45,815 nucleotides of DNA from Inquilinus limosus. GTDB taxonomy: Bacteria > Pseudomonadota > Alphaproteobacteria > DSM-16000 > Inquilinaceae. Position 1 is the first letter of the stretch. Each line of letters starts with the position of its first letter. The notes below the pieces were generated by a model. That model saw nothing but the letters and a program-made list of their open reading frames with translations. It had not been told where the DNA came from and made no database searches. The stretch spans positions 1 to 45,815 of the forward strand of contig NZ_NHON01000050.1 of the NCBI RefSeq assembly GCF_002195995.1. The letters are read 5' to 3'. The position numbers and the translations under genes are program-made. This document shows positions 1-7,189 of the stretch, in pieces.

Positions 1-112
1 CGCCATCCTCGACGCGCTGAACGCCGCCGAGCTGCCGGTGATCGAGGTCCATCTCTCCAACATCTTCCGCCGCGACGCATTCCGGCACCATTCCTATGTC
101 TCGCTGGCGGCG
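1..112 (+). repeat. Inverted partial copy of aroQ at the window edge
   Basis: Bases 1-112 are the exact reverse complement of 392-503, inside aroQ. Read on the plus strand from base 2 they encode the aroQ stretch from [10 protein letters not shown] to SYVSLAA. The match ends between 112 and 113, in a GCGGCGG run. After that the sequence is accB read backwards, giving a chimeric plus-strand frame that stops at TAG 161-163. The copy reaches the window edge, so its full length is unknown. It could be a genuine inverted duplication or a fold-back artefact of sequencing or assembly. The perfect identity and edge position favour the artefact. Confidence 0.9.
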
Positions 113-300
113 GCCGGGGCCGCGGCGGCGGCGACCGGGGCGGCCAGCGGGGCCGGGGCATAGGCGGTGACCGGCGCCGGCTGGCGGTTCAGCCGGATGC
201 GGCGGTCGCCTTCCGAATACTCGATCTCGGTCAGGCCGGTCTCGTCGAGGAGCTTGGCCAGGCCGCGGACGAATTCGGGATCGAGGTTGAAGGTGGTCAT
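113..300 (-). CDS. accB: Biotin carboxyl carrier protein of acetyl-CoA carboxylase, N-terminal part only
   Basis: This is the start of AccB, which carries the biotin that is carboxylated by AccC and hands CO2 to acetyl-CoA in the first step of fatty acid synthesis. What is visible is an N-terminal helical region beginning [10 protein letters not shown] and containing a [15 protein letters not shown]-type stretch, followed by an Ala/Pro-rich linker. The biotinyl domain with its MKM motif is missing because the sequence turns back into inverted aroQ at base 112/113, after about 62 codons. Read through the junction, the frame ends at a stop near base 94. The gene starts 7 bases after the aroQ stop, so the two are probably cotranscribed. 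The order aroQ-accB is common in proteobacteria. The truncation may not be real. Confidence 0.85.
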
Positions 301-307
301 CTGGTCT

Positions 308-772
308 TCACCGGTCGGTTTCAAGGAGCCGCGCCATCGCCTGCAGGGCCAGAAGATAGCCATGCACGCCCAGCCCGCACACCACCCCCGTCGCCGCCAG
401 CGAGACATAGGAATGGTGCCGGAATGCGTCGCGGCGGAAGATGTTGGAGAGATGGACCTCGATCACCGGCAGCTCGGCGGCGTTCAGCGCGTCGAGGATG
501 GCGACCGAGGTGTGGCTGTAGGCGCCGGCATTGACGACGATGCCGTCATGGGCGGTGCGGGCCTCCTGGATCCAGGTGACCAGCTCCCCCTCGTGGTTCG
601 ATTGCCGGAAATCGATCTCGAGCTCCAACTGCTCGGCCTCGTCGGCGCAGGCCTGCTCGATATCGGCCAGTGTGTCCCGGCCATAGATCTCGGGCTGGCG
701 CACGCCCAGCATGTTGAGGTTGGGGCCGTTGAGGATAAGGACCGTCGGCCGGTCCGACTGGATCGCCGTCAC
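308..772 (-). CDS. aroQ: Type II 3-dehydroquinate dehydratase
   Basis: A 154-residue protein of the type II dehydroquinase family, which dehydrates 3-dehydroquinate to 3-dehydroshikimate in the shikimate pathway in the cytoplasm. The signature is clear: [12 protein letters not shown] near the N-terminus, the catalytic-tyrosine loop in RQPEIYG, the [14 protein letters not shown] segment, the [16 protein letters not shown] segment and the conserved histidine in IEVHLSN. Length is normal for this dodecameric family. It lies directly upstream of accB on the same strand, with a 7-base gap. Its central part (392-503) is repeated in inverted orientation at the window edge. A second shikimate gene, aroA, lies 14.5 kb away and is not in the same operon. 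Confidence 0.95.
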   Translation of the reverse strand: MTAIQSDRPTVLILNGPNLNMLGVRQPEIYGRDTLADIEQACADEAEQLELEIDFRQSNHEGELVTWIQEARTAHDGIVVNAGAYSHTSVAILDALNAAELPVIEVHLSNIFRRDAFRHHSYVSLAATGVVCGLGVHGYLLALQAMARLLETDR

Positions 773-857
773 GCGTCGCTGCTCCCGGAATCAATAGGCC
801 GGGCGTATCATAGGCGGTGCGGCTTTCACAAGCACCGTCGCAGAAACCTGTCATGGT

Positions 858-1349
858 TCACAGGATGACAGGCGCGTCCGGCAGCTCGTCGGGATTGGCC
901 TCGCCCGGCGCTGCCGGCCAGGCCCGCAGCAGCTCGGCGTCGATCGCGGCCAGCGCCTCCAGCACGCCCTCCTCGTAGCGCCCGGCCCGGAAGCTGTCCT
1001 GCAGCGCGGCGCAGATCCGCGGCCACACCGCGTCGTCGACCCGGGCGGTGACGCCGCGGTCGGCGACGATCTCGATCCTGTGGTCGGCCAGCAGCAGGTA
1101 CAGCAGCACGCCGGTCGCCTGCGCCGTGTCCCACACCCGCAGCCGGCCGAACACCTCCAGCGCCCGGGTGCGGCTGTCGCGGACATGGTGCGGGGCCGAG
1201 GCCTCGACCGCGATCACGATCTCGCCCAGGTGACGGCGCTCGGCGCCCCGGATGGCGTCGTGCAGCCGGGCCATCACCGCCGGGCCGAAATGCCGGCGCC
1301 GCAGCCGGTGGCCGTGCCATTCGGCGATGGGGCGCCAGCGTCGGATCAT
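858..1349 (-). CDS. TPM-domain protein, cytoplasmic form
   Basis: A 163-residue protein with one TPM (YgcG/TPM_phosphatase-like) domain and no signal peptide. The features are HFGPAVMARLHDAI, an RRHLGEIVIAVEAS strand, RTRALEVFGRLRVWDT, the TGVLLYLLLADHRIEIVADRGV core and a C-terminal helix around YEEGVLEALAAIDAEL. The start at 1349 follows the stop of the upstream TPM gene after one base, so the two are almost certainly translationally coupled. Longer upstream readings would run through the glycine-rich tail of that gene. The triplet lemA / secreted TPM protein / short TPM protein is a recurring bacterial arrangement whose exact role is not settled; envelope or membrane-protein maintenance has been proposed. 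Confidence 0.85.
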   Translation of the reverse strand: MIRRWRPIAEWHGHRLRRRHFGPAVMARLHDAIRGAERRHLGEIVIAVEASAPHHVRDSRTRALEVFGRLRVWDTAQATGVLLYLLLADHRIEIVADRGVTARVDDAVWPRICAALQDSFRAGRYEEGVLEALAAIDAELLRAWPAAPGEANPDELPDAPVIL

Positions 1350-1350
1350 C

Positions 1351-2298
1351 CTACCAGCTTCCGGACGCACCGCCGCCTCCGCTCGATCCGCCGCCACCGC
1401 TGAAGCCACCGGAGCTGCCGCTCGACCCGCCGCCAAAGCCGCCGCTGTCCGATCCACCGCCGAAGCCGCCGCCAAAACCGCCGCCGAATCCCCCGGATCC
1501 GCGGCGGGTGCTGAAGGTGCCGCCTCCGGGGCCGCCAAGGGTGCCGCCGATGCCGCCGAACACCACCGCGCCGATGGCGCAGAAGGCGCCGAAGAAGATC
1601 AGGCCGGACAGGCCCCAGCCCAGGCCGCCGGCGATCAGCGCGCTGCCGCCGGCGGGCACCGGCGCGGGCAGCCCGACGGCTCTCAGGAAGCCGCGGACCA
1701 CGACGCCGGCGATGATCGCGATGAAGATGACGTGGAAGAAGCCGAACTGCAGGAGGCTGGGCGGCGTCCCGAACCCGCCGGTCGCCGGCGGCGGGGGTGG
1801 CGGCGGCAGCGCCTCGCCGTCGATCAGCCGGATCAGGCTGTCGACCGCGGCGCCCAGGCCGCCGGCGAAGTCGCCCTCGCGGAAGGCCGGGGTGATCTGC
1901 TCGCGGACGATGCGGCCGGCGGTGATGTCCGGGATCGCCCCCTCCAGCCCGTAGCCGGGCTCGATCCGCACCGTGCGGTCGTTCTTGGCCACCAGCAGCA
2001 GCACGCCGTCGTCGACGCCCTTGCGGCCCAGCTTCCACTGGTCGAAGACGCGCCTGGTGTATTGCTCGATGGTGTCGGCGCCGGTGGTCGGTACCAGCAG
2101 GATGGCGATCTGCGCGCCCTTGCGCTGCTCGACCGCCGCCAGCTTGCCCTCCAGCGCCTGCCGGTCGGCGGCGGACAGGGTGCCGGTCAGGTCGGTCACG
2201 CGCGCGCTCAGCTGCGGCACGGCGACCGCCTCCTGCGCCGCCGCCGGGGCGACGGCCAGGATCAGCAGCCAGCCCAGCAGGGCCAGCCGGCGCAGCAT
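1351..2298 (-). CDS. YgcG-like TPM-domain membrane protein with glycine-rich tail
   Basis: A 315-residue protein exported by an N-terminal signal peptide (LALLGWLLILAVAPAAAQ, residues 5-22). It then has a TPM domain (about 28-165) with VTDLTGTLSAADRQALE, GAQIAILLVPTT, DDGVLLLVAKNDRTVRIEPGYGLEGAIPD and ITPAFREGDFAGGL. A proline run, hydrophobic membrane segments (about 190-265) and a long Gly/Ser/Phe tail ending GASGSW follow. This architecture and the tail are typical of YgcG-type proteins that co-occur with LemA. I chose ATG 2298 because it begins the signal peptide; an earlier start would overlap lemA. It sits between lemA (gap about 40 bases) and the short TPM gene (1 base). Confidence 0.88.
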   Translation of the reverse strand: MLRRLALLGWLLILAVAPAAAQEAVAVPQLSARVTDLTGTLSAADRQALEGKLAAVEQRKGAQIAILLVPTTGADTIEQYTRRVFDQWKLGRKGVDDGVLLLVAKNDRTVRIEPGYGLEGAIPDITAGRIVREQITPAFREGDFAGGLGAAVDSLIRLIDGEALPPPPPPPATGGFGTPPSLLQFGFFHVIFIAIIAGVVVRGFLRAVGLPAPVPAGGSALIAGGLGWGLSGLIFFGAFCAIGAVVFGGIGGTLGGPGGGTFSTRRGSGGFGGGFGGGFGGGSDSGGFGGGSSGSSGGFSGGGGSSGGGGASGSW

Positions 2299-2338
2299 CG
2301 CTGCCACGATCAGGGGCGTGAGCCTCAAGGCTGCAAGC

Positions 2339-2965
2339 CTACGGCTTCGGCGCCGGGGCCGGGGAATTGCCGAAATCGACCTTGGGCGCGGTCGAGATCG
2401 CGGCCTCGTTCTCGACGCTGAAATTGGGCTTGGCGCTGAAGCCGAGGACGCCGGCGACCAGGTTGCCCGGGAAGCGGCGGACGCTGACATTGTAGTCCTG
2501 CACCGCCTGGATCGACCGGTTGCGGGCCGTGGTGATCCGGTTCTCCGTGCCCTCCAGCTGGGTCATCAGGTCCCGGAACAGCGTGTCGGATTTCAGCTGG
2601 GGATAGTTCTCGGTCACCACCAGCAGCCGCGACAGGGCCGAGGACAGCTCGCCCTGCGCCGCCTGGAACTTCTGCAGCGCCGCCGGGTCGTTCAGCGTCT
2701 CCGGCGTCACCTGCATGGTGCCGACCTTGGCCCGCGCCTCGGTCACCTGGGTCAGCACATCCTTCTCCTGGGTGGCGTAGCCTTTGACGGACTGGACCAG
2801 ATTCGGCACCAGGTCGGCCCGGCGCTGGTACTGGTTCAGCACCTCGGACCAGGCGGCCTTGACCGTCTCGTCGCCGGCCAGGAAGCGGTTATAGGCGCTG
2901 CCGCCCCACATCGCGGCCATCACGACCACGACGACGATCACGATCAGTCCGGTGAAACGACGCAT
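2339..2965 (-). CDS. lemA: LemA family protein
   Basis: A 208-residue LemA protein: a short N-terminal membrane anchor (FTGLIVIVVVVVMAAMW) followed by a long helical periplasmic or extracytoplasmic domain. Family hallmarks are VKAAWSEVLNQYQRRADLVPNLVQSVKGYA, SALSRLLVVTENYPQLKSD and the C-terminal ENRITTARNRSIQAVQDYNVSVRRFPGNLVAG segment. ATG 2965 is preceded by a GGGGG ribosome-binding stretch about 6 bases away. A longer frame upstream lacks these features. It is the first gene of the lemA-TPM-TPM operon. LemA's molecular function is not established. Confidence 0.93.
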   Translation of the reverse strand: MRRFTGLIVIVVVVVMAAMWGGSAYNRFLAGDETVKAAWSEVLNQYQRRADLVPNLVQSVKGYATQEKDVLTQVTEARAKVGTMQVTPETLNDPAALQKFQAAQGELSSALSRLLVVTENYPQLKSDTLFRDLMTQLEGTENRITTARNRSIQAVQDYNVSVRRFPGNLVAGVLGFSAKPNFSVENEAAISTAPKVDFGNSPAPAPKP

Positions 2966-3111
2966 CCAATCCCCCTCGATCAGCGGAGCGAGCCCGCGGA
3001 TTGCAGCACTAAACCCCCGGCGGGGGCAATCGTGCCATCGAACCGCCACGGGAATGCCTTCCCATCTGCCGGAATCCCGAATCGCTTCGCACCGCAACAG
3101 GAATTCGAGAC

Positions 3112-3357
3112 ATGGGCAAGCTCATCAGCGTGCTGATCGGCGTCGTCGTCGCCGTCGTCGTGGTGTTCGGTTTCACCTGGTACCGCTATGTCACCAACAC
3201 CGCCAGCCCGTATGACGAGGTCGGGATCGAGCTGAACAGCCGGATGCCGGTGCCGCTGCGCGACTGGGGCTGCGCCCAGCTGAAGGCGCATTTCGCCGGC
3301 GCCCTGCCGCCCTATGGCTGCCAATCCGCCGACGGAAAGGCCTGGGCGGTGCAGTAA
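3112..3357 (+). CDS. Small single-pass membrane protein, unknown function
   Basis: An 81-residue protein transcribed divergently from lemA. Residues 4-24 form a strong hydrophobic helix (ISVLIGVVVAVVVVFGFTW), followed by a soluble domain of about 55 residues with two cysteines (WGCAQLKAHF and YGCQSADGK) that could pair in the periplasm. I do not recognise the family. Codon use matches its neighbours and the ATG start gives the whole membrane helix, which supports a real gene. It ends just before the convergent LysR gene. Confidence 0.65.
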   Translation: MGKLISVLIGVVVAVVVVFGFTWYRYVTNTASPYDEVGIELNSRMPVPLRDWGCAQLKAHFAGALPPYGCQSADGKAWAVQ

Positions 3358-3364
3358 GAGCGGT

Positions 3365-4234
3365 CTAAGCCGCCAACGCTTCCGGCCGGCCGACGGCGTC
3401 GTGGATCTGCTCGGCCAGCCGGGCGGCGGCGGGCGTGCGCGGCCGCGCGCCCCAGGCCAGGCCGATCTCCAGCGAGGGCAGGGGCGGCAGCCCGTCGCGC
3501 TCGCCCAGCACCCGCATGCCCTCCGGCAGGCTGCAGCCCACAACCACGGCAACGGCCAGCCCGGCGCGGACCACGGCCAGCAGGCCGACCAGGCTGGGGC
3601 TGGAATAGGCGATTCGGTACGGGCGCTGCGCCGCGGCCAGCGCCTCCAGCGTGACGCCGCGGGCGACGCAGCCGGGTTCGTAGAGGGCGACCGGCAGCGG
3701 GGCCTCCGCCTGCGGGTCGTGGTCGGGCGACCCGAACCAGACCAGCGGCTCGCGCCGCAGCAGCTCGCCGTCGCGGCCCGGCCCGCGGGTGACGACCGCC
3801 AGGTCGACCTCGCCGGCCGCCAGCCGCCGGTCCAGGAAGGTGGTCTGCTCGCAGATCAGCTCGACCTCGACCTGGGGATGGGTGGCGGCGAAGCGCGACA
3901 GGATCGGCGGCAGCAGCGAATAGGCGTAGTCGTCCGGGATGCCGAGCTGGACCCGGCCGCGCAGATCCGGCTCGACCAGCGCCGCCCAGGCCTCCTCCTC
4001 CAGCCGCAGCATGCGTCGGGCATGGCCCAGCAGGCTCTCGCCGGCCGGGGTCAGCCGCACCTGCCGGCTGCTGCGGTCGAACAGCCGCTTGCCGACCGCC
4101 TCCTCCAGCCGCCGCACCTGCATGCTGACGGCCGACTGGGTGCGCCCGACCCGCGACGCGGCCAGGCTGAAGCTGCCGCCCTCGGCGATCGCCACCAGGG
4201 TGCGCAGCACGTCGAGATCGAGGCGTCCGTTCAT
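3365..4234 (-). CDS. LysR-family transcriptional regulator
   Basis: A 289-residue LysR regulator. The N-terminal winged helix-turn-helix (residues 6-64) shows LDVLRTLVAIAEGGSFSLAASRVGRTQSAVSMQVRRLEEAVG. The substrate-binding domain runs from about residue 92, with RGRVQLGIPDDYAYSLLP and FRFAATHPQVEVELICE-like segments. ATG 4234 has AAAGGACC upstream at a proper distance. A longer upstream frame would be coding across repeat A1 and is unlikely. The gene is divergent from a DMT transporter at 4455, the usual arrangement for a LysR protein and its target. The ligand is unknown. Confidence 0.93.
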   Translation of the reverse strand: MNGRLDLDVLRTLVAIAEGGSFSLAASRVGRTQSAVSMQVRRLEEAVGKRLFDRSSRQVRLTPAGESLLGHARRMLRLEEEAWAALVEPDLRGRVQLGIPDDYAYSLLPPILSRFAATHPQVEVELICEQTTFLDRRLAAGEVDLAVVTRGPGRDGELLRREPLVWFGSPDHDPQAEAPLPVALYEPGCVARGVTLEALAAAQRPYRIAYSSPSLVGLLAVVRAGLAVAVVVGCSLPEGMRVLGERDGLPPLPSLEIGLAWGARPRTPAAARLAEQIHDAVGRPEALAA

Positions 4235-4251
4235 GGCGGTGGTCCTTTGAT

Positions 4252-4337
4252 CCGTCATCGCGAGCCCCGCAGGGGCGTGGCGATCCAGCGGCACCGCCCT
4301 CTGGATCGCCACGGCGCTTCGCGCCTCGCGATGACGG
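4252..4337. repeat. Family A palindromic repeat, copy A1
   Basis: An 86-base imperfect palindrome with matching ends CCGTCATCGCGAG and CTCGCGATGACGG and an inner GGCGATCCAG/CTGGATCGCC pair. Related copies lie at 17019-17123 and 22621-22705. It sits immediately upstream of the LysR gene, within the LysR/DMT intergenic region. Confidence 0.9.
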
Positions 4338-4378
4338 TGAGGAAAGGCCACTCAGTCAAACTATAAATCAAAATGATG

Positions 4379-4401
4379 ATTCGTTTCAAATCTATTCGTT
4401 T
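4379..4401. promoter_or_regulatory. Direct repeat in an AT-rich LysR/DMT intergenic region, possible operator
   Basis: ATTCGTTT occurs twice (4379-4386 and 4394-4401) with a 15-base period, inside an AT-rich stretch that stands out from the surrounding GC-rich sequence. It lies just upstream of the DMT transporter start, between divergent genes. A LysR-type binding site is plausible but not shown. Confidence 0.35.
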
Positions 4402-4454
4402 GATTGAAGTATCTGGCGCGCCCAGCTTTCCTCCATCGAAGCATGGAGGCGGCG

Positions 4455-5360
4455 ATGGGCGGAGAGACGGCGACGGAGCGGCGGACGGGGATCCTGCAGC
4501 TCGCTTCGGGCATGGCGGTGGTCGGCACCGTCGGCGTGTTCATGGAGGAATCGGGGCAGGGGCCGATCAACGCGGTGTTCTTCCGCTGCGTCTTCGGCGC
4601 GCTGGCGCTGCTGGCCTTCTGCGCCGCCCGCGGCTGGCTGCGCGACCTGCGCCTGGCGCCGCGGCAATGGGGGCTGATCCTGTTCGGCGGCGTCTGCATC
4701 GTGCTGAACTGGGTCGCGTTCTTCGCCGCGATCCGCCACACCACCATCGCCTTCGCCACCATCGTCTACCACGTCCAGCCCTTCTGGGTGGTGCTGGCCG
4801 GGGCGGTGCTGTTCGGCGAGCGGCTCAGCGGCCGCAAGCTGGGCTGGATCGCCATCGCCTTCGCCGGGCTGGCGCTGGCCACCGGCATCGGCGGCGGGGC
4901 GGCGGAGCCCGGGCGGCTGCTGGGCGCCGGGCTCGCCGTGCTGGCGTCGCTGCTCTACACCGGCACGGTGCTGGCGACCAAGGCGCTGCGCGGGGTGCGG
5001 CCGCATCTGACCGCGATGATCCATGCCACCACCGGCATCGTGCTGCTGGCGCCCTTCGTCAGCGCCTCCGCCCTGCCGGCGGCGCCCGGCCCCTGGGGCT
5101 GGCTGGCCGGGCTCGGCATCATCCACACCGGCCTGGTCTACGTCCTGATGTACGCCGCCTATCCGAAGCTGCCGACGCCGGTGATCGCGGTGCTGGCCTT
5201 CGTCTACCCGGCCTCGGCGATCCTGGCCGACTGGCTGGTCTACGGCCACCGGCTGGGGCTGGAGCAGGCGGCCGGCATGGGGCTGATCGCGCTCTCCAGC
5301 CTGGCGGTGACGCTGGGTTGGCGGCTGTGGCCGGCGCGGCGGGCCGCAGCCGCGGGGTAA
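4455..5360 (+). CDS. EamA-family (DMT) transporter
   Basis: A protein of about 301 residues with ten predicted membrane helices in two EamA repeats, in the drug/metabolite transporter superfamily. Visible features are ILQLASGMAVVGTVGVFMEE in helix 1, WVAFFAAIRHTTIAFATIVYHVQPFWVVLAGAVLFGE closing repeat 1 and IIHTGLVYVLMYAAYPKLPTPVIAVLAFVYPASAILAD in repeat 2. I chose ATG 4455 because GGAGG lies 5 bases upstream; TTG 4404 and ATG 4443 are possible alternatives but lack a good ribosome-binding site. It is divergent from, and probably controlled by, the LysR gene at 3365-4234. The substrate cannot be read from the sequence. Confidence 0.92.
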   Translation: MGGETATERRTGILQLASGMAVVGTVGVFMEESGQGPINAVFFRCVFGALALLAFCAARGWLRDLRLAPRQWGLILFGGVCIVLNWVAFFAAIRHTTIAFATIVYHVQPFWVVLAGAVLFGERLSGRKLGWIAIAFAGLALATGIGGGAAEPGRLLGAGLAVLASLLYTGTVLATKALRGVRPHLTAMIHATTGIVLLAPFVSASALPAAPGPWGWLAGLGIIHTGLVYVLMYAAYPKLPTPVIAVLAFVYPASAILADWLVYGHRLGLEQAAGMGLIALSSLAVTLGWRLWPARRAAAAG

Positions 5361-5372
5361 GGCGCGACGGGC

Positions 5373-5411
5373 TTGACGTCTGTCGGATCCATGTTCATGA
5401 TACGTTCCATG
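5373..5411 (+). promoter_or_regulatory. Putative promoter with conserved start element, leaderless configuration
   Basis: A -35-like TTGACG (5373-5378) and a -10-like CATGAT (5396-5401) are separated by 17 bases. The -10 lies in GTTCATGATACGTTCCATG (5393-5411), which recurs exactly at 45384-45402. The predicted transcription start falls on or next to the A of ATG 5409, and no ribosome-binding site precedes that ATG. This would give a leaderless mRNA. Confidence 0.5.
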
Positions 5412-5747
5412 AGCAAGGCCAAATCCTCGGCTGTCGACCCCACGATCGCATCGGATCCGGAGCTGGTCCGGCTCGGCGAGCGGATCCGATCGCTCCAGGA
5501 CCTCGCCGAACGCCATATGGCGGAGGCCGAGGGGCTGTCGAAGGAGCCCGACAAGCTGATGGAGACCTTCGAGCGCTTCATGCAGCTGAACGAGGCGATC
5601 CTTGACGCCATCAGCAAGGCCCATGAGCTGCAGAAGCAGTACCGGCGCCGCCGTCACAAGCTGGAGACGGAGCGGGCCCGGCGGCTCGCCGCCGCCCGCG
5701 CCGCGTTCCTGGCCGGAGGCGCGCCGCCCGGGACGACGCGGCACTAG
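5409..5747 (+). CDS. Small charged helical protein of unknown function
   Basis: A 112-residue protein starting MSKAKSS if read from ATG 5409. Two codons further up, ATG 5397 would add MIRS. It is rich in charged residues and almost wholly helical, with a likely coiled coil from ELVRLGERIRSLQDLAERHMAEAEGLSKEP to the basic C-terminal part QKQYRRRRHKLETERARRLAAARAAF. No family is recognised. The start lies in the 19-base element shared with the gene at 45400, which also encodes a small helical protein with an AEAEG stretch, although the two are otherwise dissimilar. It follows the DMT gene after about 48 bases. Confidence 0.7.
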   Translation: MSKAKSSAVDPTIASDPELVRLGERIRSLQDLAERHMAEAEGLSKEPDKLMETFERFMQLNEAILDAISKAHELQKQYRRRRHKLETERARRLAAARAAFLAGGAPPGTTRH

Positions 5748-5750
5748 ACG

Positions 5751-5824
5751 CCGCGGGGGCTATCGCCGGCCGGCGGTGATGGATTATTGGGAAGGCACGG
5801 ACTGAATCCGCAATCGCCCCGCGG
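5751..5824 (+). promoter_or_regulatory. Possible structured leader before the DUF3303 gene
   Basis: CCGCGGGG (5751-5758) can pair with CCCCGCGG (5817-5824), enclosing a perfect 12-base palindrome CGCCGGCCGGCG (5764-5775). The DUF3303 ribosome-binding site (GGGAGG, about 5833) follows directly. This may be a leader structure, or a terminator region for the preceding gene. There is no U-run. Confidence 0.3.
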
Positions 5825-5845
5825 AGGGCGAAGGGAGGCCGGGCT

Positions 5846-6148
5846 GTGCTGTTCATGATCATCGAGCGTTTCGCCAACCGCGATCCGGTCGCGGCCTATC
5901 GCCATCTGCGCGATGCCGGGCGGGGCCTGCCCGAGGGGCTGGCCTATGTCGACAGCTGGGTCGAGTCGAATTGCGACCGCTGCTTCCAGCTGATGGAATG
6001 CGACGACCTCGCCCTGCTGCAGCAATGGGTGCTGCACTGGCGCGGCACCGGGGTGACCTTCGAGATCGTGCCGGTGCTGCGCAGCGCCGAGACCCGCGCC
6101 GTGGTGGCGCCGCTGCTCGACCCGCCGGTCACCGGCCCGATCTCCTGA
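5846..6148 (+). CDS. DUF3303 family protein
   Basis: A 100-residue protein matching the DUF3303 pattern: MLFMIIERFANRD at the start, LPEGLAYVDSWVE, then DRCFQLMECDDLALLQQWV and FEIVPVLRS. These small proteins are widespread in bacteria and look like ferredoxin-like alpha/beta domains; no function is established. The start is GTG 5846, with GGGAGG about 7 bases upstream. It is followed after 10 bases by the metallo-beta-lactamase-fold gene on the same strand, so they probably share a transcript. Confidence 0.85.
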   Translation: MLFMIIERFANRDPVAAYRHLRDAGRGLPEGLAYVDSWVESNCDRCFQLMECDDLALLQQWVLHWRGTGVTFEIVPVLRSAETRAVVAPLLDPPVTGPIS

Positions 6149-6158
6149 GAGGCTGACG

Positions 6159-6956
6159 ATGGTCGACCTGCCCGTGGCCGCCGAATGGTTCCGCAAGCGG
6201 GACATGGGCGACGGCCTGACCCTGATCGTCGAGCCGCACACCGACGTGCTGATGCGCGCCAATATCTGGCATCTGCGCGGCCGCGACCGCGACCTGCTGG
6301 TCGATGGCGGACTCGGAGTGGCGCCGCTGCGGCCGGCCTTCCCCGAGCTGTTCGCGGGGCGCGAGACGATCGCGCTGGCCACCCACACCCATGCCGACCA
6401 TATCGGCGCGATCCACGAGTTCGAGCAGCGCTGGGTGCATCCGCTGGAGGCCGAGTCGCTGGCCCGGCCGCGGCCCGGCACGCTGCTCTCCGACCAGATC
6501 CCGGCCGAGGCGCGGCAGCGCTTCATCGCCGCCGGCTATCCGCCGCTCGGGCCGGCCCTGGTCACCGCCGTGCCCCATGCCGGCTACGACCTCGGCGGCT
6601 ATGCCCTGTGGGGCGCCGAGCCGACCCGGCGGATCGAGGCCGGGGAGATCGTGGATCTCGGCGACCGGCGCTTCCGGGTGCTGCACGTGCCCGGCCATTC
6701 GCCCGGCAGCATCGCCCTGTTCGAGGAGGCGACCGGCACGCTGTTCGCCGGCGACGTGATCTATGACGGCCCCCTGCTGTATCGCGGCCCGGGCATGGAG
6801 ATCGGCGCCTATGTCCGCTCCTTCGCCCTGCTGCGGTCGCTGCCGGTGTCGGTGGTCCATGCCGGCCATGACGACAGCTTCGGCAAGGCGCGGCTGGACG
6901 CCATCATCGACGCCTATCTGGCACGCTGGCGGGAAGAGGGGCTGGTCGAGGGCTGA
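6159..6956 (+). CDS. Metallo-beta-lactamase-fold hydrolase
   Basis: A 265-residue protein of the MBL superfamily. The metal-binding motif HTHADH is at residues 76-81 (His76, His78, Asp80, His81). Further ligands are the His in VLHVPGHSPGS, the Asp in LFAGDVIYDG and the His in VVHAGHDDS. The complete set predicts an active binuclear metal centre. The substrate is unknown; the glyoxalase-II/lactonase-like HVPGHSPGS segment suggests an ester or thioester. It has no signal peptide, so it is cytoplasmic. It is cotranscribed with the DUF3303 gene. A GC-rich hairpin lies just downstream. Confidence 0.9.
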   Translation: MVDLPVAAEWFRKRDMGDGLTLIVEPHTDVLMRANIWHLRGRDRDLLVDGGLGVAPLRPAFPELFAGRETIALATHTHADHIGAIHEFEQRWVHPLEAESLARPRPGTLLSDQIPAEARQRFIAAGYPPLGPALVTAVPHAGYDLGGYALWGAEPTRRIEAGEIVDLGDRRFRVLHVPGHSPGSIALFEEATGTLFAGDVIYDGPLLYRGPGMEIGAYVRSFALLRSLPVSVVHAGHDDSFGKARLDAIIDAYLARWREEGLVEG

Positions 6957-6979
6957 GGCCGGAACGGCCGGGCGCCGCG

Positions 6980-7007
6980 CCCCGTTTGCCGGATGGAGCA
7001 AACGGGG
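6980..7007 (+). promoter_or_regulatory. Ten-base-pair hairpin overlapping a ribosome-binding site
   Basis: CCCCGTTTGC (6980-6989) and GCAAACGGGG (6998-7007) form a perfect stem with an 8-base loop. The 3' arm contains the GGGG that would be the ribosome-binding site of the 42-codon gene starting at 7013. It could therefore limit translation, or weakly terminate the MBL transcript; there is no U-run. Confidence 0.45.
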
Positions 7008-7012
7008 GACGC

Positions 7013-7141
7013 ATGGCGACTCGGTGGGCGCGTCAGCGCCGGATCATCCTGCGCAGCCTGGCCCGGCGGCTGATCTTCCTCGCCGGGCTGGCGCTGCTCG
7101 CCCTGGTCATCGTGCTGGTCCGGTTCGGGCCCTGGTCGTGA
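7013..7141 (+). CDS. 42-residue single-pass membrane protein
   Basis: A short frame starting ATG 7013 and ending TGA 7141. It encodes an Arg-rich N-terminus (MATRWARQRRIILRSLARR) followed by one hydrophobic helix (LIFLAGLALLALVIVLV) and RFGPWS. Positive charges before the helix predict an N-in topology. A GGGGG ribosome-binding stretch lies 6 bases upstream, inside a hairpin. I recognise no family. Gene-like codon use and the charge/helix layout support it, but the length makes it tentative. Confidence 0.5.
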   Translation: MATRWARQRRIILRSLARRLIFLAGLALLALVIVLVRFGPWS

Positions 7142-7189
7142 GGGCAGCGGAGGGCTGGCTTGGCAGAATGCCGGTTGCTCCTTTTTGTT

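Noticed and set aside
1351-1560. Glycine-rich repeats that might suggest a tandem-repeat or silk-like protein
   Set aside because: They are the normal Gly/Ser tail of YgcG-type TPM proteins.
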